A DNA stretch of 64,000 nt from Mactromeris polynyma (GCA_032209605.1 JASFXZ010000001.1:6324001-6388000), one strand, 5' to 3'. Positions 12,910 through 26,599 are shown, numbered from the stretch's first letter. The notes: generated by a model not told the origin, from the sequence alone. A program made the numbers and translations.

Positions 12910-13410
12910 CACCACTCTCTGTGTGTCGGTTGTATTGAAGTTAGTACATACCACTATCTGTGTGTCGGTTGTATTGAAGTTAGTACATACCACTCTCTGT
13001 GTGTCGGTTGTATTGAAGTTAGTACATACCACTATCTGTGTGTCGGTTGTATTGAAGTTAGTACATACCACTATCTGTGTGTCGGTTGTATTGAAGTTAG
13101 TACATACCACTCTCTGTGTGTCGGTTGTATTGAAGTTAGTACATACCACTATCTGTGTGTCGGTTGTATTGAAGTTAGTACATACCACTCTCTGTGTGTC
13201 GGTTGTATTGAAGTTAGTACATACCACTATCTGTGTGTCGGTTGTATTGAAGTTAGTACATACCACTATCTGTGTGTCGGTTGTATTGAAGTTAGTACAT
13301 ACCACTATCTGTGTGTCGGTTGTATTGAAGTTAGTACATACCACTATCTGTGTGTCGGTTGTATTGAAGTTAGTACATACCACTATCTGTGTGTCGGTTG
13401 TATTGAAGTA
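12910..13410. repeat. 39-bp minisatellite, about 13 copies, open on both strands
   Basis: The unit contains gtgtgtcggttgtattgaag followed by ttagtacat, with ctatctg/ctctctg variants. Again a multiple of 3, giving 190-200-codon open frames on both strands. Judged noncoding. Confidence 0.96.
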
Positions 13411-15722
13411 CAATGTTCTTTGTTGGACCAAATTTTCTCTCTACATGATTGTTTATATTTTTTTGTAACATTTATCAAACTTATTGTATTAAATGTTTCA
13501 TAATTGTGTTGTACTCGTACATATATGTTTTTTTTCAACTTTGTTACTTTTCGTTTACTGTCGATGTGTTCATACTATGGCAAATTTCTCTTGTTGTAAA
13601 ATGGGAGGTATTAACATTCAGATTTAATGAGTTGTATTTTTGGATGTAATTGTGTTTTTGTGAAAGTCAGAGATGGGTTAGCTTGGTAATATTGCCAACG
13701 ATATGATTATTGTATGAGAATGATTTCAGTTATGTCTACAACAGTTAATACACTGGATCTTTCAACATCACTAATCTGCTTGCAAGATTTACTGACCGTG
13801 GCATTTCTAAATCTACATCAAGTTATAAGAATACTCACTTTGACAGCCTGTGTAGAAATCAACGTAATGTGATTTAATGTAATTTGATATGATGTACAAA
13901 ATATTAATTGAGAAAATGGATGAGTAAATTATGTCACTATTATTCCCCCCCCCCCAGTTAGGTCTCCACATTTATGTGTTGATAGAGGAATATTTCAATA
14001 AATAAATTTCGAAATCATGTGTAGATTTTTTCAGTTAATCTCAAAATTGATCAGCAATCAATGTATTGAGCCCAGTGATGTTATTGTAAAACATTGGCAT
14101 TGTGGACTGAAGGTTTTATGATCAAGCACCAACCTGGACATACCATTGTCGTTTTGAATTACACGAGCAGTACTAGAACTGTTTTGCACAGTGTCTGGTT
14201 GGTGTGACTGTGTGGTGTCATGTCACATGTCCATGGTGTAGTATCATGTCATGTTTCCACGGTGAGGTGTCATGTCACGTGTCCATGGTGTAGTATCATG
14301 TCATGTTTCCACTGTGAGGTGTCATGTCACGTGTCCATGGTGTAGTGTCATGCCATGTGTCCATGGTGCAGTGTCATGTGTCCACTGTGTAGTGTCCTGT
14401 CACGTGTACATTGTGTAGTGTCATGTGTACATGGTGTAGTGTCATGCCATGTGTCCATGGTGTAGTGTCCTGTCATGTGTACATTGTGTAGTGTCATATG
14501 TACATTGTGTAGTGTCATGTCATGTGTACATGGTGTAGTGTCATGTCACGTGTATATGGTGTAAGAAGTAGAATGGAACATATTTTTACCCTCAAATTAG
14601 AACTCACTGCTTCAAATTTGAATCGAAACCTTCATGGCTTCATTCGAATGTTCTGACCATACATACACTGTAATATCTTTCTGAAATAAGGAGACAGGAG
14701 ATTTAACATTATTGTTCAATAGAGGACAATATTTTGGATTATTACGTCATTTTATTTATTTAAAAATAAATTGCGAAATAAATCACGTGACTTTCTAACT
14801 TTGTGCAATATTTGGCATAATTTATCTTGAAAATCAGATGATAAATTGTGTTCGTTGTGTCAAAGTATTATTTCTTCGGCATGCAAATATCAAATCGTAA
14901 TGTTTTATATGTCCGTGGTTTTATAAATGTTTGACTGTTTTTGTGGAACTCGAGTGAATGATTATGATGTATTGATCTATAGTTTTATCAATGTACGTCT
15001 AGCAGAAAATAAGACAATTCTCGTGCATAAAACAATTCAAGATACACTGTCTTATAAACGACTGATCGAAATCAATATTAGTTATACAAGATATGTAACC
15101 ACAGAATTAATTAGACATTTCATTCCGTGATATAGCACGAGAAAATCATGAATAATTTTGTAATACAGTAAAACTGAGAAGCAGTTTCTAATTTAATAAC
15201 TAAGACAACATTTTAGTAAATGCATACATTCATAGAATCATTGGGAAATGACAGAATGAACGCGCGTCCTGTCGTCTGTAAAGCCTACGGCTGCTGTCAT
15301 TACAAGTTAACAAGTTAATTACCAAAGAACGATTTGTCGTTCAATTGACCAGAAAACTGTTTTCCGCTTGAAATATTCAATCAATAAATTGTATTAAGTG
15401 TTAAACGCGTCCTTTATTAATTAATCATCACATTAAGTGTTTATCTCACCTTTTCAATTTATTCTCGTCCGGGGCGGACGTATCCGTTTAACAGTGGAAC
15501 GTGATAGGTCAATTATTTCAACGTGACGATAATCGGCTTCTCTTTTAGCCAATGAAAACGCCGTATGACGATAATAATTAAGTTGTATGTATCAAATACA
15601 AAACACGTGTTTCCGTATATATATGACTGGATGAAAATTCAATGTCACTTCAAAATACGTTTGACATCAAACAATAACGAACTCGATCATATATTGGATA
15701 TTATATCTCAAACTTTGTTAAC
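13411..15722. other. Gene-poor stretch upstream of the EGF-CFC gene, with a degenerate repeat
   Basis: No exon recognised. About 14205-14565 is a degenerate tandem of roughly 26 bp based on ggtgtagtgtcatgtcatgt. A C-homopolymer lies near 13945. The part next to 15723 should contain the EGF-CFC promoter, but no specific element was identified. Confidence 0.6.
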
Positions 15723-18700
15723 ATGGAATTTTATACTATTCAATGGTAAGACATCAATTTATTTAAAAACGTATCGAGTAAATTTTGACGTATTTAGTGG
15801 TAATAATTTATTTCTGGATAATTTTAATACAATAAATCTAATATGAATAACATTCATATGTACATACAGTTGTATTTCATTTAAATTACATAATGTTATA
15901 TATGAAATAACTTCGTACATTCATACAATATATATACTTCATGGTATTCATTTGTTGTATGTTATTGATATTTCAGGTTGACATTGTTAACTGTGAGTGT
16001 GAATACAATTCTTGGAGCGACAACAGTGACATCTAGTGGTAAGTAAAATAACTGTGTAAAATTATGCAAATATTCATTATATATCGAAATATTTTAATAT
16101 TCTGCAATGTAAAGTGAAATGTCAGTGGACGATTGATTGTAACATAGACCTGGGACCAATATATACATTGATCCCAGCATAGACAGTCAAATTGTCAAAC
16201 AGCCACTTCATATCAGATAATCTGGGGAAAATCATTTGATTCAATAGATTTATCATCTATATCTTTATTTTATCAAGTTCAGCAGTAAAGCCACATGATT
16301 GTTAACAACATTACGTCACAATCTGTAAATATATAAACAACAAACTTTAGAGTAGACATTTTACAAACATTCACATTATACAAGTGATGCATTTTGTCAA
16401 GTATATGTAGCCTGGGACATTATGATGCTAGCCTTGACAGGGTTTATGCGTATAGTTCATTCATGTCTGTTACAAATTATTTATTGCTTGTTACTTTTCT
16501 GTGTATTATATAAAATAAATTACTGAATGGGAAAATGATGTTTCAGCAATTTCACGACTGTTAATTGAATGAGTTTGATTCAAACTGCAAAATGCATGAC
16601 AAATACTGAATTATACACAGGCGAAGTTTTAGTTCTTATAATATTGGAGCATTTCATTCACAACACGATTATAAAATGTTTAGATATCATTGAAAAATTG
16701 AACGTGTATATGGAGAAATGTTCTTAACTGATTATCTTATAAAAACACATGATATTGTTGCTGTATGTGTGAAGGGCTAATTATGAAATATAATTCTTTT
16801 CAAAACGAATTATAACCGTGTAATAGTTAAGTACTTGTTAATGCAGGAAACCGATTGTTGTTTAACCTTCATCTTCCCGTTTAACGGCTTAACTCTATTG
16901 TTACTTAATTCCGATTATGTTCTCTATCAAGTTCTCTTGTTGTTCAACGTACGTGGAAATATTGTTATATAATTATCATCATTGATAGTTTTATATTGAC
17001 TTCAAGAAGCCGGCATTTCATAGAGTTAATTCTCATGTTAACAATTAAAATGTTTGCATACATTGAAAGCTGAGTATTTACTTAGTTATGACTCGAGAAA
17101 GAAGTTATTGACTTCAGTGTACACCTGGTTGTAGGAAGAAAGCTTCTGTGGGAAATAACTCGAACATCCTTCATACACCAACAACTTGTGGTTTTAATGT
17201 TTGATCAAACTAGGAAACTATAGATAATCTACGACAATACAAACTGATAGGACTGGTGAAACGTGGGTCAACTGTTCATATATTGGCGTCTAATTGAACA
17301 TTCAACGCAATTCGCGTGTCTGTTAATACTAAAATGTCTCAGTATCGTAGTAACTTCCATATAAGGTCATACACAGTAATTGTTTAAGTATGTTTAATCT
17401 TTAAACTAGAAAATAATTTATCAGTTGCAGTAGATAATATTTACAATATAGGAACGTTTGAAGTATTGTATTTTGGTGAATTTAAACAAAGACGAGAATG
17501 TTACCATAGCTATGTATTGGTTGAACGGTCTATATGAACTTAATTTCCTGTCAAATTGCAACACCCTAAGTCATATGCGAGGCTGATTATTCGCCGCAAA
17601 ATCACATGTTTGTTGATTGTCAAAATCATTTGCTACAATTCATTGCACGTGACTATAGTCTAATAAATATCGTTTTTGTTTGCAGACTGGTTGTCGAAAT
17701 CTGTCCGTGCAGCAAGTCGGGAAATAGAAACACAGAATCAGGTTACCCGACACAGCACTGGTGAGTAAAAGCCTACTTTTACTATTTACTTTTCTGAAAT
17801 TCTTGTTAAACCTTTGGATTTATCATAAATACCTTTAATTTAGATTTTAATACCAAAATAAATACTGAGGTAATACTTATTGTACGATTAGGTCTTATCA
17901 TAGATTAGGAATAACTATTAAAACTTGTCTCACTGACAGTGCTAGTTGATAACAGGTAACAAATCACATGATCAGAGTGTTGTTGGGAATTAGTGAAATG
18001 TCTTATCTATATTTGTTCTCTTAAGACTCCGCTGATACATTAACAATGCATTGCCTGGCAACCGAGTCATGTCAAAATCACGCAAATATCCACACGTATG
18101 AAGTCAACTAATTACTGTTCTAAGAGTTATGTACAATATTTAGCTACGCTATGAAAGGTTTATTACACATTGCTGGCATGTCAAACAAACTTTATTAGGG
18201 GTCTGTTAAATTGTCACTCGACTTTTAGGGGCCTTAGCGTGTCAAGTGTCGCATACAGGGTGCAATACGCTCTGTTGGACCCATAATCACTGCAATAATT
18301 GGACTATAGTGTAATAAGTCGGTAGTTGGTCCCTACAAATATGTGAACAGATCTATGTGTGTTACAAACATGCTGGCAATGATGAAACGATCACACGAGT
18401 GACTATTGTATAAATGTCATATAGACGTCGACAAGTTCAAGATCAAAGTTTATTGACAAAGACTCACAAGTTCAACAAGTGTTCAATACATAAAGTAAAA
18501 TATACGTACTGGGTATTGCTTGACCCTGAAACACACTATACGGTCCCTGCTTGACCAGAACATTTCTAAATATTACTGTAATTTATTAGATTATTTATTT
18601 ATATTTGTTTTTTTATCTATATTTACAGATGTTGCAGACAGTGACGTGGTTACTGGTAAATCCTCGGACACGTGTTGTTATAATGACGGACTTTGTATCA

Positions 18701-19934
18701 TGAATACATTTTGTCATTGTAAAAAGTAAGTATAATATAACTTTATACAACATTTATTTCCTCTGATCTTACATGAAAGAAATATCACCACAGGATTCTT
18801 GTCGCCAGATATTTGCCAAATTAGTATTTATTCACGTTGTGGTAAATTAAAATGACTGGAAAATATCATGAACTCATATCTTAAAATGGAAAAATGTAAT
18901 TGTCGCTCGTTTTTCACTTTTTTGACATCCGACGTAAAATCAGATTTGTTACACAGAACAGAACATAATATTTGTTTCAATTAAACATACACAGCTCTGT
19001 TTCACTGTACAGTATAATATACAATAGAAGCATACACAGCTCTGTTTCACTGTACAGTATAATATACAATAGAAGCATACACAGCTCTGTTTCACTGTAC
19101 AGTATAATATACAATAGAAGCATACACAGCTCTGTTTCACTGTACAGTATAATATACAATAGAAGCATACACATAAATGGTAAAGAACTAACATGCACGG
19201 TACATTGTATATACACACATATTGCATTAGTTTATGATTGATGTTCATATTTTGTGTCTTCAGGAATTTCTATGGACGATATTGTGAACATCGTGTACGA
19301 CACAGATCATGTGGAACTATACAACATGGTACCTGGATGGCCGCAGGTTGTCATCTCTGTCACTGCTTTGATGGTCAAATCAAGTGCAAGACGACAAATA
19401 TACGCGGATGTGGTGAGTACAACATTTTGTGTTTAGAGTTATGTAACGTTCAAAACGTTCAGATTTCTTCTGGATTATTTGTCATGTTTTACTCTTTGCT
19501 ATAAAATCTAAGAATGCATTTAAATGCTTATATACAAGAGCTAGAAATGACAATGTGTCTAAAAATGTATCATTACATTAAATAAATGATTTTTATCATT
19601 TAGCTATGTAATCCATAGTAGTCGGGTAAAATTGTCTCCTGTGTACATGAGTTGTCAAACACGATATAGATAAAACGTGTATTTTACAATAAAACCTTTA
19701 TTAACAAACTTTTGTCTTCTTACAGATAAACTATCGTACATTGAAGGACATGAGGAGGATCCAGACTATATGATTGGAATGGACAAGAAAGTTGAAGATT
19801 ATGATTTGTTCTACGAGGAAGATTACATTTCTGTGACAGAAAATACATCCGGTTCCATTCAGTGCGCACCTGTTACTGTAAGCATGCATGGAGTTCTGTC
19901 CCTTACACTGGTCATGTGGAATTTTGTCTCCTGA
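15723..19934 (+). CDS. EGF-CFC family protein (Cripto/one-eyed-pinhead type), 6 exons
   Basis: Exons: 15723-15745, 15977-16038, 17686-17760, 18629-18725, 19264-19412, 19726-19934; 615 nt, 204 residues. Residues 1-22 are hydrophobic and fit a signal peptide. An EGF-like module follows with Cys69, 70, 76, 82, 84 and 93, in the compact CC-x5-C spacing of Cripto, then FYGRYCEH and a CFC module with six cysteines (102, 115, 118, 120, 127, 135) and the H-x-T-W core (His107, Trp110). An acidic linker leads to a hydrophobic C-terminal tail (about 185-204), which fits GPI attachment. EGF-CFC proteins are cell-surface co-receptors for Nodal/GDF ligands, and the CFC module contacts the type I receptor. 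The residue before the third EGF cysteine, Thr in Cripto and its O-fucose site, is Leu75 here. I cannot say which vertebrate member it matches best, so no symbol is given. Confidence 0.88.
18986..19170. repeat. 45-bp tandem repeat, 4 copies, EGF-CFC intron 4
   Basis: Near-identical units containing gctctgtttcactgtacagt. A multiple of 3, open on both strands, so it gives short spurious frames. Confidence 0.93.
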
Positions 19935-20376
19935 GAAACCAACACTTACAGATATAGATGAAAACGGAAAGAATTTCTTCAAATTCACTGACGTCATTCA
20001 CACCGAGAATGCGACACAACTTGAATGTTGATACTTTTGAAGTCACGATCGACGTCATGTACTGATATCGACTCTTTAAAATTATTCTGGAAACAAATCA
20101 CAGACGAAGTGGGTCGGTACTGACACGTGAGCATTACGTCAGGCGATCGCGCGACGATGTGTGTCAGAACGGCTACGTTACGGTACGGAGTGCGTTACAT
20201 CTGGCAATAACTCCACGAGGTCCTGATTTTCGATATAAGTCGAAAGTCAACACAGCGTAATGACATAGAAACGATTCTTATTATCAATGTCGTCATGTTG
20301 CCATATAAACGAACTGTTTAGAATGTCATTGTTTGATTTTGTCTATAATTGTGTATCATGTCAACTTTCAAACAAA

Positions 20377-20382
20377 AATAAA
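20377..20382 (+). terminator. Poly(A) signal AATAAA for the EGF-CFC gene
   Basis: An exact AATAAA 443 bp after the stop codon, followed within 25 bp by a T/G-rich stretch. The position suits a compact 3' UTR. Confidence 0.6.
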
Positions 20383-20399
20383 CGTTGTTAATGTAATAC

Positions 20400-22366
20400 C
20401 CATTGTTTCTTGTTTATTAGGTAATACAAAATGTACATAATTATATAGGATTTATTTTGGCTGAAGTAAAATTGTTTATAATTAAATTTTGAATTATACT
20501 GTATGTAGCAAAACGGAAATCAAATTAACTGTTTAAGTGTATTGCTTAGAAGGGACACTTCATAAAAGACTTTACTTATATTGAAATGAACGCCACAAAT
20601 AGATTCGATATAACTCGAATAGAGCTATATAACATTATAGCAGTTCATACACGCAAACTATGTAATAATGATAATACAATACTGACGTTTTGTTATCCTT
20701 GCTCAACTAAAAACAAGCGATAGATTAATTAAGTAACATAAATAGTATGAAAACATGAGGGTATCTAACTAGTTATCCGAGTGATTTCATTCTATCTGTT
20801 TGTATGATAGTCCAATCACAAAATGTGTGTGTATATAAACTAAACTTTATGGTGGCATATTACTGTCACCAGTTAGCATGATTGCGTTCGCGAATTGTTT
20901 CGTGTTTACCACTTAATTATTGCGATAATAATTATCTAGCTATCTAGTTAATATTCGTGATACATTTTCGGTAAGATAAATATCATAAGACTAGAAACAT
21001 ACTTGAAAGTGCCCAGAACTGCCACCTCTTACCTTTTTATGATGTATTACACTAACGGATTATCTAGTTATGGTTTGCGAATTTCATTAAATTTATATGT
21101 AACATAATAAGTAGTTAACTAGATAAGATTCGTGTTGCCAGTTATCTATAAATATATTTATACAACTGGTTATCTAGTTAATGTTCGCGAATTTTACTTA
21201 AGATTCGTGTTACCACTTATTTATAAATGCATATTTGGCTTCTAGATGTAAGTGGTAACATTAATCTTATCTAGGGGACCACTTATTATGTTGCTTAATA
21301 AGCCAAATTTGCGAATTTCACTTAAGATACTTAAAATCAGATCTAGCCATTAGTCCTCGTATGCTAGAAAGACAAAAGAAGAGCAGGATGTTTACGTCCA
21401 TGATCCCGAGTTTCTAAGTAGGCTACGGGCCTTTCTAAGTACTTCCGGTCGTTCAAAGTATCATACGTACCCGTAAGAGATAGCACTAGTACCTGATACT
21501 AGCTGTTACCACTCACATATCGAAAGTTGTGACGTCTATAAATCTTAACACAATCCCTAACCCTTTCCCAAACCTTCCCTTAACCCCTTTTCCAGTACGG
21601 ACACAAATCGTACTCTTGTTTAACCAAAATTGACGTCATCTTTGGGTTAAATAATATTGGCATCCATATACTTATATCATACACAGTGCAATCTACGGTG
21701 GATGGGACGGTATTCATTAAACAATGTATGAATGATAGTTCACTCTGGATATTTACAAGCGAGAGAAAACACAAGTTGCAATAATATGCCTAAAGAACGG
21801 CGTAGCTGGTTGATGGTATACCGGACACATATGGCAAGTATACAGCTTTAAACATCCTGAACTAGAGCTAGATCTGTAAATAACATGACCATCTCTGGAT
21901 ATACAGAAGATGACAAAATAGATGATATTAATCTCAAACAGCTTTCAGTAGACTCTTCAAATGATATAATCGGCACTAGCAACCTTACAACGGACACGGG
22001 AGATAATCACAACATTTTTTGTCGTTTATGTCAAACTATCCGTATTTGTTATCTCCCTTGCGTAAACGGTCAACCTCGAATAAAACATGGAAATAGATTC
22101 GAAGATAGTAAACAGAACGAATACAACATAATTTGTATTTGAACTGTATATGTAATTGTTATACCACTAATAATTATGTCGACGTATTCAAATAGTATGA
22201 TCTAGCGCAAAGACTTAAGGTCTTAATCTAGCGGTTTAAATGGATATATTTGTGTTCAGAATCGAACATTAACAGATCTTTCTAACGTAAATGGGGTATG
22301 ATACTAGACCTATTGCTGTTGTCATTTTCCTACTAGATACGCTCGTGTATTGCACATTGCATCATC
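20400..22366. other. Intergenic DNA with degenerate internal repeats
   Basis: Between 20765 and 21310 the words ttatctagtta, gttcgcgaatt, cttaagat and gtgttaccactta recur in varying order and sometimes inverted, suggesting an old mobile-element remnant. A polar 85-codon frame (21885-22142) is not recognised; it has no clear splice context and may be chance. Confidence 0.45.
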
Positions 22367-22373
22367 GGTCCCA

Positions 22374-22641
22374 AGGGCGGATTCAGGGGGGGGCGGAAGG
22401 GGCGTACGCCCCCCCTAAAATCGTCCGTGCATACGTAATTTTATTTTGTTCTGAATGAGAAAAGGACTAAATGTGTATTTTTTTTAAGCTATCCTTTTTC
22501 AATACAAAATAAAGTATTTCTGAATCCTCAGAATGCACCAGATGGATCCATTATTTTCAAAATTTTCCGGGGGAGCATGCCCCCGGACCCCCCTAGACCA
22601 CTTTACGCCCCCCCTAACCCAAAATCCTGGATCCGCGCCTG
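22374..22641. mobile_element. MITE-like element with GC-rich inverted ends and a 7-bp target duplication
   Basis: The left end AGGGCGGATTCAGG matches the reverse complement of the right end (AGGCGCGGATCCAGG) with one indel and one substitution. Both sides are flanked by the direct repeat GGTCCCA (22367-22373 and 22642-22648). The interior has C/G-rich runs unlike the AT-rich surroundings and no coding potential. Confidence 0.65.
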
Positions 22642-22884
22642 GGTCCCAGTGAATACAATCTCCACGTTTAAAGTGTACGTGCAATGTTTACCACAACTGT
22701 GCATTTATTGTGCCAGTTATAAGATATTGTACGTATAGCAATACTGCGGTACGTGGCAAATCAATACTGCTGTTTTATAAATAATATAGCGGTACTTACA
22801 ACGGAAGTTTTGAATTTTGTTTTTGTGTAGTAAATGTTTTCTAGTTTTAGTGAGAAGTATATCTCAAGTTAACCGTTGTCCAAT

Positions 22885-25800
22885 ATGGCGGAAGCAGACG
22901 CTACATGTGATCAGCCGAAAGGAAGAACTGTTCTTATAGCGATGGATGGAAGTAAACATGCTATTGAAGCATTTAAATGTAAGTGTGTTCATATCTTTGT
23001 GGTACACTTGTCTTTTTATTATCGATGTTGACAAAATATTCAGAGAGTTGTTTGATTTCTACAATAATTGTATTGATCTAGACCAATTATACATGTATGT
23101 TTTATTTCCTTCCACTAATAATGTACGTGACCCTATCTGGAACATTGTCATGCATCAATTAATAGTTGCAATCTGTTGAAATCAAACACTGTATATCGTT
23201 ATTTTTTACTACAAGCTTAAGCAATTGATGTTCATGTGTAGCGACTTATATCCCAGTCACTATGATAGACTTCACATTTGTTGGATACATTGGAATTCGG
23301 TCTGCACTCAATGTTCAACTGTTTTCATTCTGTTTGTTATGTGACCTTGAACGATATATCTTACGTGCAGTGCAAATTGTTGTTTATGTAAACTGAACGC
23401 TTGTAATTAATCGTTTTCAGTAATTGGTATTCATACCATAGACGGCGCTGGAAATATTAGTATTAAATCATTATGCTAACTTCCATTCAAACAAACAGTT
23501 CAGTTCTTGTAGATATATTGATTTTAGATTGAGTCATTTACCACGGGTCTGTATAAATGGTCATAATTACATTTTGTTTTTATTAAATACTTCATATCAG
23601 CTGGAACACACTACTATCCCTGCTATCAGGTATAGATCTACATGTATGACTGCATAGAATGTTTATTAAACGACGCATACATGTAAGCCACTATGAATAT
23701 AGATTATGTAACTATAATGTAGATTTTTGCAACACAGATGAGGATTGAGGATGTGAATATTGATGACACTATTTGCGTCAGTTCATACTGACTTTACTAT
23801 GGGCGAATTTGTTTGTACCAAACCGGTTTGAATCCAAAACTGGTTTGTCAAACCTTTCATTTGTTTTAACTAACTGTTTTCAAACTAAAACAAGTTTCTG
23901 TATTTGTTAATAACAAATCTTAAACTGGTTAATCAAACTGACCGAACTACCTCCAAGTGTGGTTTGTCTGGTTTGATTTATCCGAATAATCGTATAATAG
24001 TTAAACAAAATGGTGGACTGATTTTATTGCGGGTGACCGTGCCACTCATTTTTGGGGCAATGTTTAAAAATAAATGTTTCTTTGCTATATGGGAACCTGG
24101 CTTTCAAATTGTCCACTTTGTTTCGTTGCAAAACAGACGTTTTAAAGTTCCTAACTCTAATTCCTTTCTTATCACGCACCAATCTGTCTGCAATCTCGCA
24201 CAATCAAAATCACGTGGGCCATTTTTCATCGATTGAACCATCTTGTTTGTTTGCAGACCAATCTTAATCTGCAGTGAATGTTGACGGACGCTGTATTTTT
24301 TAAAAATAATTGGTCTCTATAATAAATAAAAAAATTCGACTCCGTTTATATCAAACTATATCAAATAACCTAAATCGGGTTTTTGTGAAAAAATCCTGTG
24401 GATATCCAAAACATTATCAGAGTTCACCATTTGTGTTCGACTATTCAAAACATTTCCAGGGGAGGATCCCGTACCCCCGCTATACAAACGAGGGTGGCAT
24501 CCCCTCATTGAACCTCCCCCAGTTTTGCGTATCATCAAAAACAGCCCAGCTACGGCCCTGTGTACCGTGGTAAACACTGTACTTTGTAAATTGTCATTTC
24601 CTGTAATTGAATCTTGTGTTCATGTATATAAGTGAGTACGTAAGGTATTGCCTATATTACAGGGTATGCTAAACACTTGTACCAAGAGAACGACAATGTT
24701 TTAATGGCACACTGTGCAGAGGTGGGACTGCATTTACCGTGTAAGTTGTATTGATGTCATAAACTAGTTTATAATGTGAGGATTGTACTTAGACGATTTA
24801 TAGTTATTATCACTAAATAATTTGTTGCTTATGTTTTGAATTATCTGGGGGTGTAACAAAGTGTGTGTTTAAATGTGGATTCATTAAAAAATGTGGATTC
24901 ATTAAACAATGACAGTATCCACTGTTTAACATAAATGTTCTAGTGTGTAAAATATGCGGTATAAAATGCCAGACTACTGTTTAAACCATGAAAACTCAAA
25001 ACATAAAACAATGTTAGATTAATGTTTGTATAAATAAACAAAGAGTATCGAATTGATTGTGTATAGTTGTGTACTGGTTGGCAATTACACAATGATACAA
25101 AGTCTATTAGTAGTTACAATACAATGATACAAATATCCATCTGTACTTCACATACACGCACGATGATTACAAGTTGTTTCTGATCACCGAACTCATTCAA
25201 AGTGATTCGCAGTCATTCACATATTCTCTGTATTGCATTCAAGTGGATGTTATTCATAAAACACAGTTATGTATAAATATTGTATCATATAACTTTGAAT
25301 AAAGTGTATTTATTTCAGCCTCGGCATATTTAGGGAGTCCAGCAACAATTCATGCAATGGTGGCGGAACATGAACAACATGTCAAAGATGTATTCATTAA
25401 GATTGATGAGGTTGCAAAACGACACAATGTAAGAAATAAACCCTAGTTTTCTGGTTGTTCAAATTGATTAAATTATAGAATCGCTCATTAGAGCTCTTAG
25501 TAAACCAAGTACTCTTTCATCTGTCATATAATGTTATTTAAGTGACTTCTCTATTCATTTTCTTATTTCTAGACATAATAAGTCCTCTACTGGAGACAGG
25601 TTGTAATACATCTCCAGGTTGTATTACATCTCCAGGTTGTATTACATCTCCAGGTTGTATTACATCTCCAGGTTGTAATACATCTCCAGGGGTTGTATTA
25701 CATCTCCAGGTTGTATTACATCTCCAAGTTGTATTACATCTCCAGGTTGTATTACATCTCCAAGTTGTATTACATCTCCAGGTTGTATAACATCTCCAGG

Positions 25801-26279
25801 TTGTATTACATTTCCAGGGGTTGTATTACATTTCCAGGTTGTATTACATCTCCAGGTTGTAATACATCTCCAGGTTGTAAAACATCTCCAGGTTGTAATA
25901 CATCTCCGTGATAAATGCTCAGTTCTATATAATGGTCAGCAATGTCACAGCAACCTTGTAAACATCAGAAAATCCGTTATATTTACTCGGATAAAGTATT
26001 CCTGACGGTGGATAGTGTGAGAGTATAAATTAGATGTATATTATGATATTTCAGATCAAGCACACATTAGAACGTTTAGACACACCACATCACAAACCTG
26101 GGGAAGCAATAGTGAAAGCAGCTGATCAACAGAATGCAGATTTCATCCTGATTGGTAGTAGAGGCCAGGGAAAGGTACGACGTACCATCATGGGAAGTGT
26201 CAGTGATTATGTTCTACATCATTCACATGTGCCTGTTGTCATCTGTAAACATGAAGACGAACATCATAAACTGAAGTGA
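22885..26279 (+). CDS. Universal stress protein A-like protein, copy 1, 4 exons
   Basis: Exons: 22885-22978, 24663-24740, 25319-25428, 26055-26279; 507 nt, 168 residues. The N-terminal strand RTVLIAMDGS is the family's phosphate/adenine-side motif. The C-terminal part holds the ATP-binding pattern G-x2-G-x9-G-S (Gly128, Gly131, Gly141-Ser142) followed by SDYVLHHSHVPVVIC, the usual last helix and strand. This places it in the ATP-binding USP class. Animal USPs are small cytosolic alpha/beta proteins linked to stress responses; the substrate is unknown. Phases (1, 1, 0) and the 78-nt second exon are the same in the downstream copy. Intron 3 contains an 18-bp array. Confidence 0.92.
24470..24572. 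mobile_element. Interspersed-repeat fragment, USP1 intron 1
   Basis: A GC-rich patch starting ggggaggatcccgtaccc and ending agctacggccctg within AT-rich intron sequence. The start partly resembles the gggcggat end of the element at 22374. No target duplication identified, so the borders are approximate. Confidence 0.4.
25600..25912. repeat. 18-bp minisatellite, about 17 copies, USP1 intron 3
   Basis: Copies of tgtattacatctccaggt with attaca/aataca and caggt/caagt variants, plus occasional extra-g units. Confidence 0.95.
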
Positions 26280-26593
26280 AATCACTCCCATTACTTCCTT
26301 CTCTATCAACTTCTGTTTTCTGTTGCAACAAAAAATGTTTAAGTCAGGATTTATTTATCTCTGTGCATAAACAAATATTTATATATTTTGTGCCATTTCA
26401 TGCTGTTTGATTTTGCTGGTGTATGTGTTAATCACGTGTGTATGCCAAATTGTCCTTAAAACAATACCTATACTGCTGGTTGTGCCTTTTATCACATTGC
26501 AGATGCTAGCTAGTGGATGACAACATGAGGTCATGAAATCATGTGTATTGCAATTTGCCTTTTTTCTTAATATTTCATGCAATGTCATTATTA

Positions 26594-26599
26594 AATAAA
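26594..26599 (+). terminator. Candidate poly(A) signal AATAAA for USP copy 1
   Basis: Exact AATAAA 315 bp after the stop, in an AT-rich stretch. Confidence 0.45.

Noticed and set aside
14927..15130. 67-codon frame in the EGF-CFC upstream region
   Set aside because: No recognisable family, no splice context and a composition like its AT-rich surroundings.
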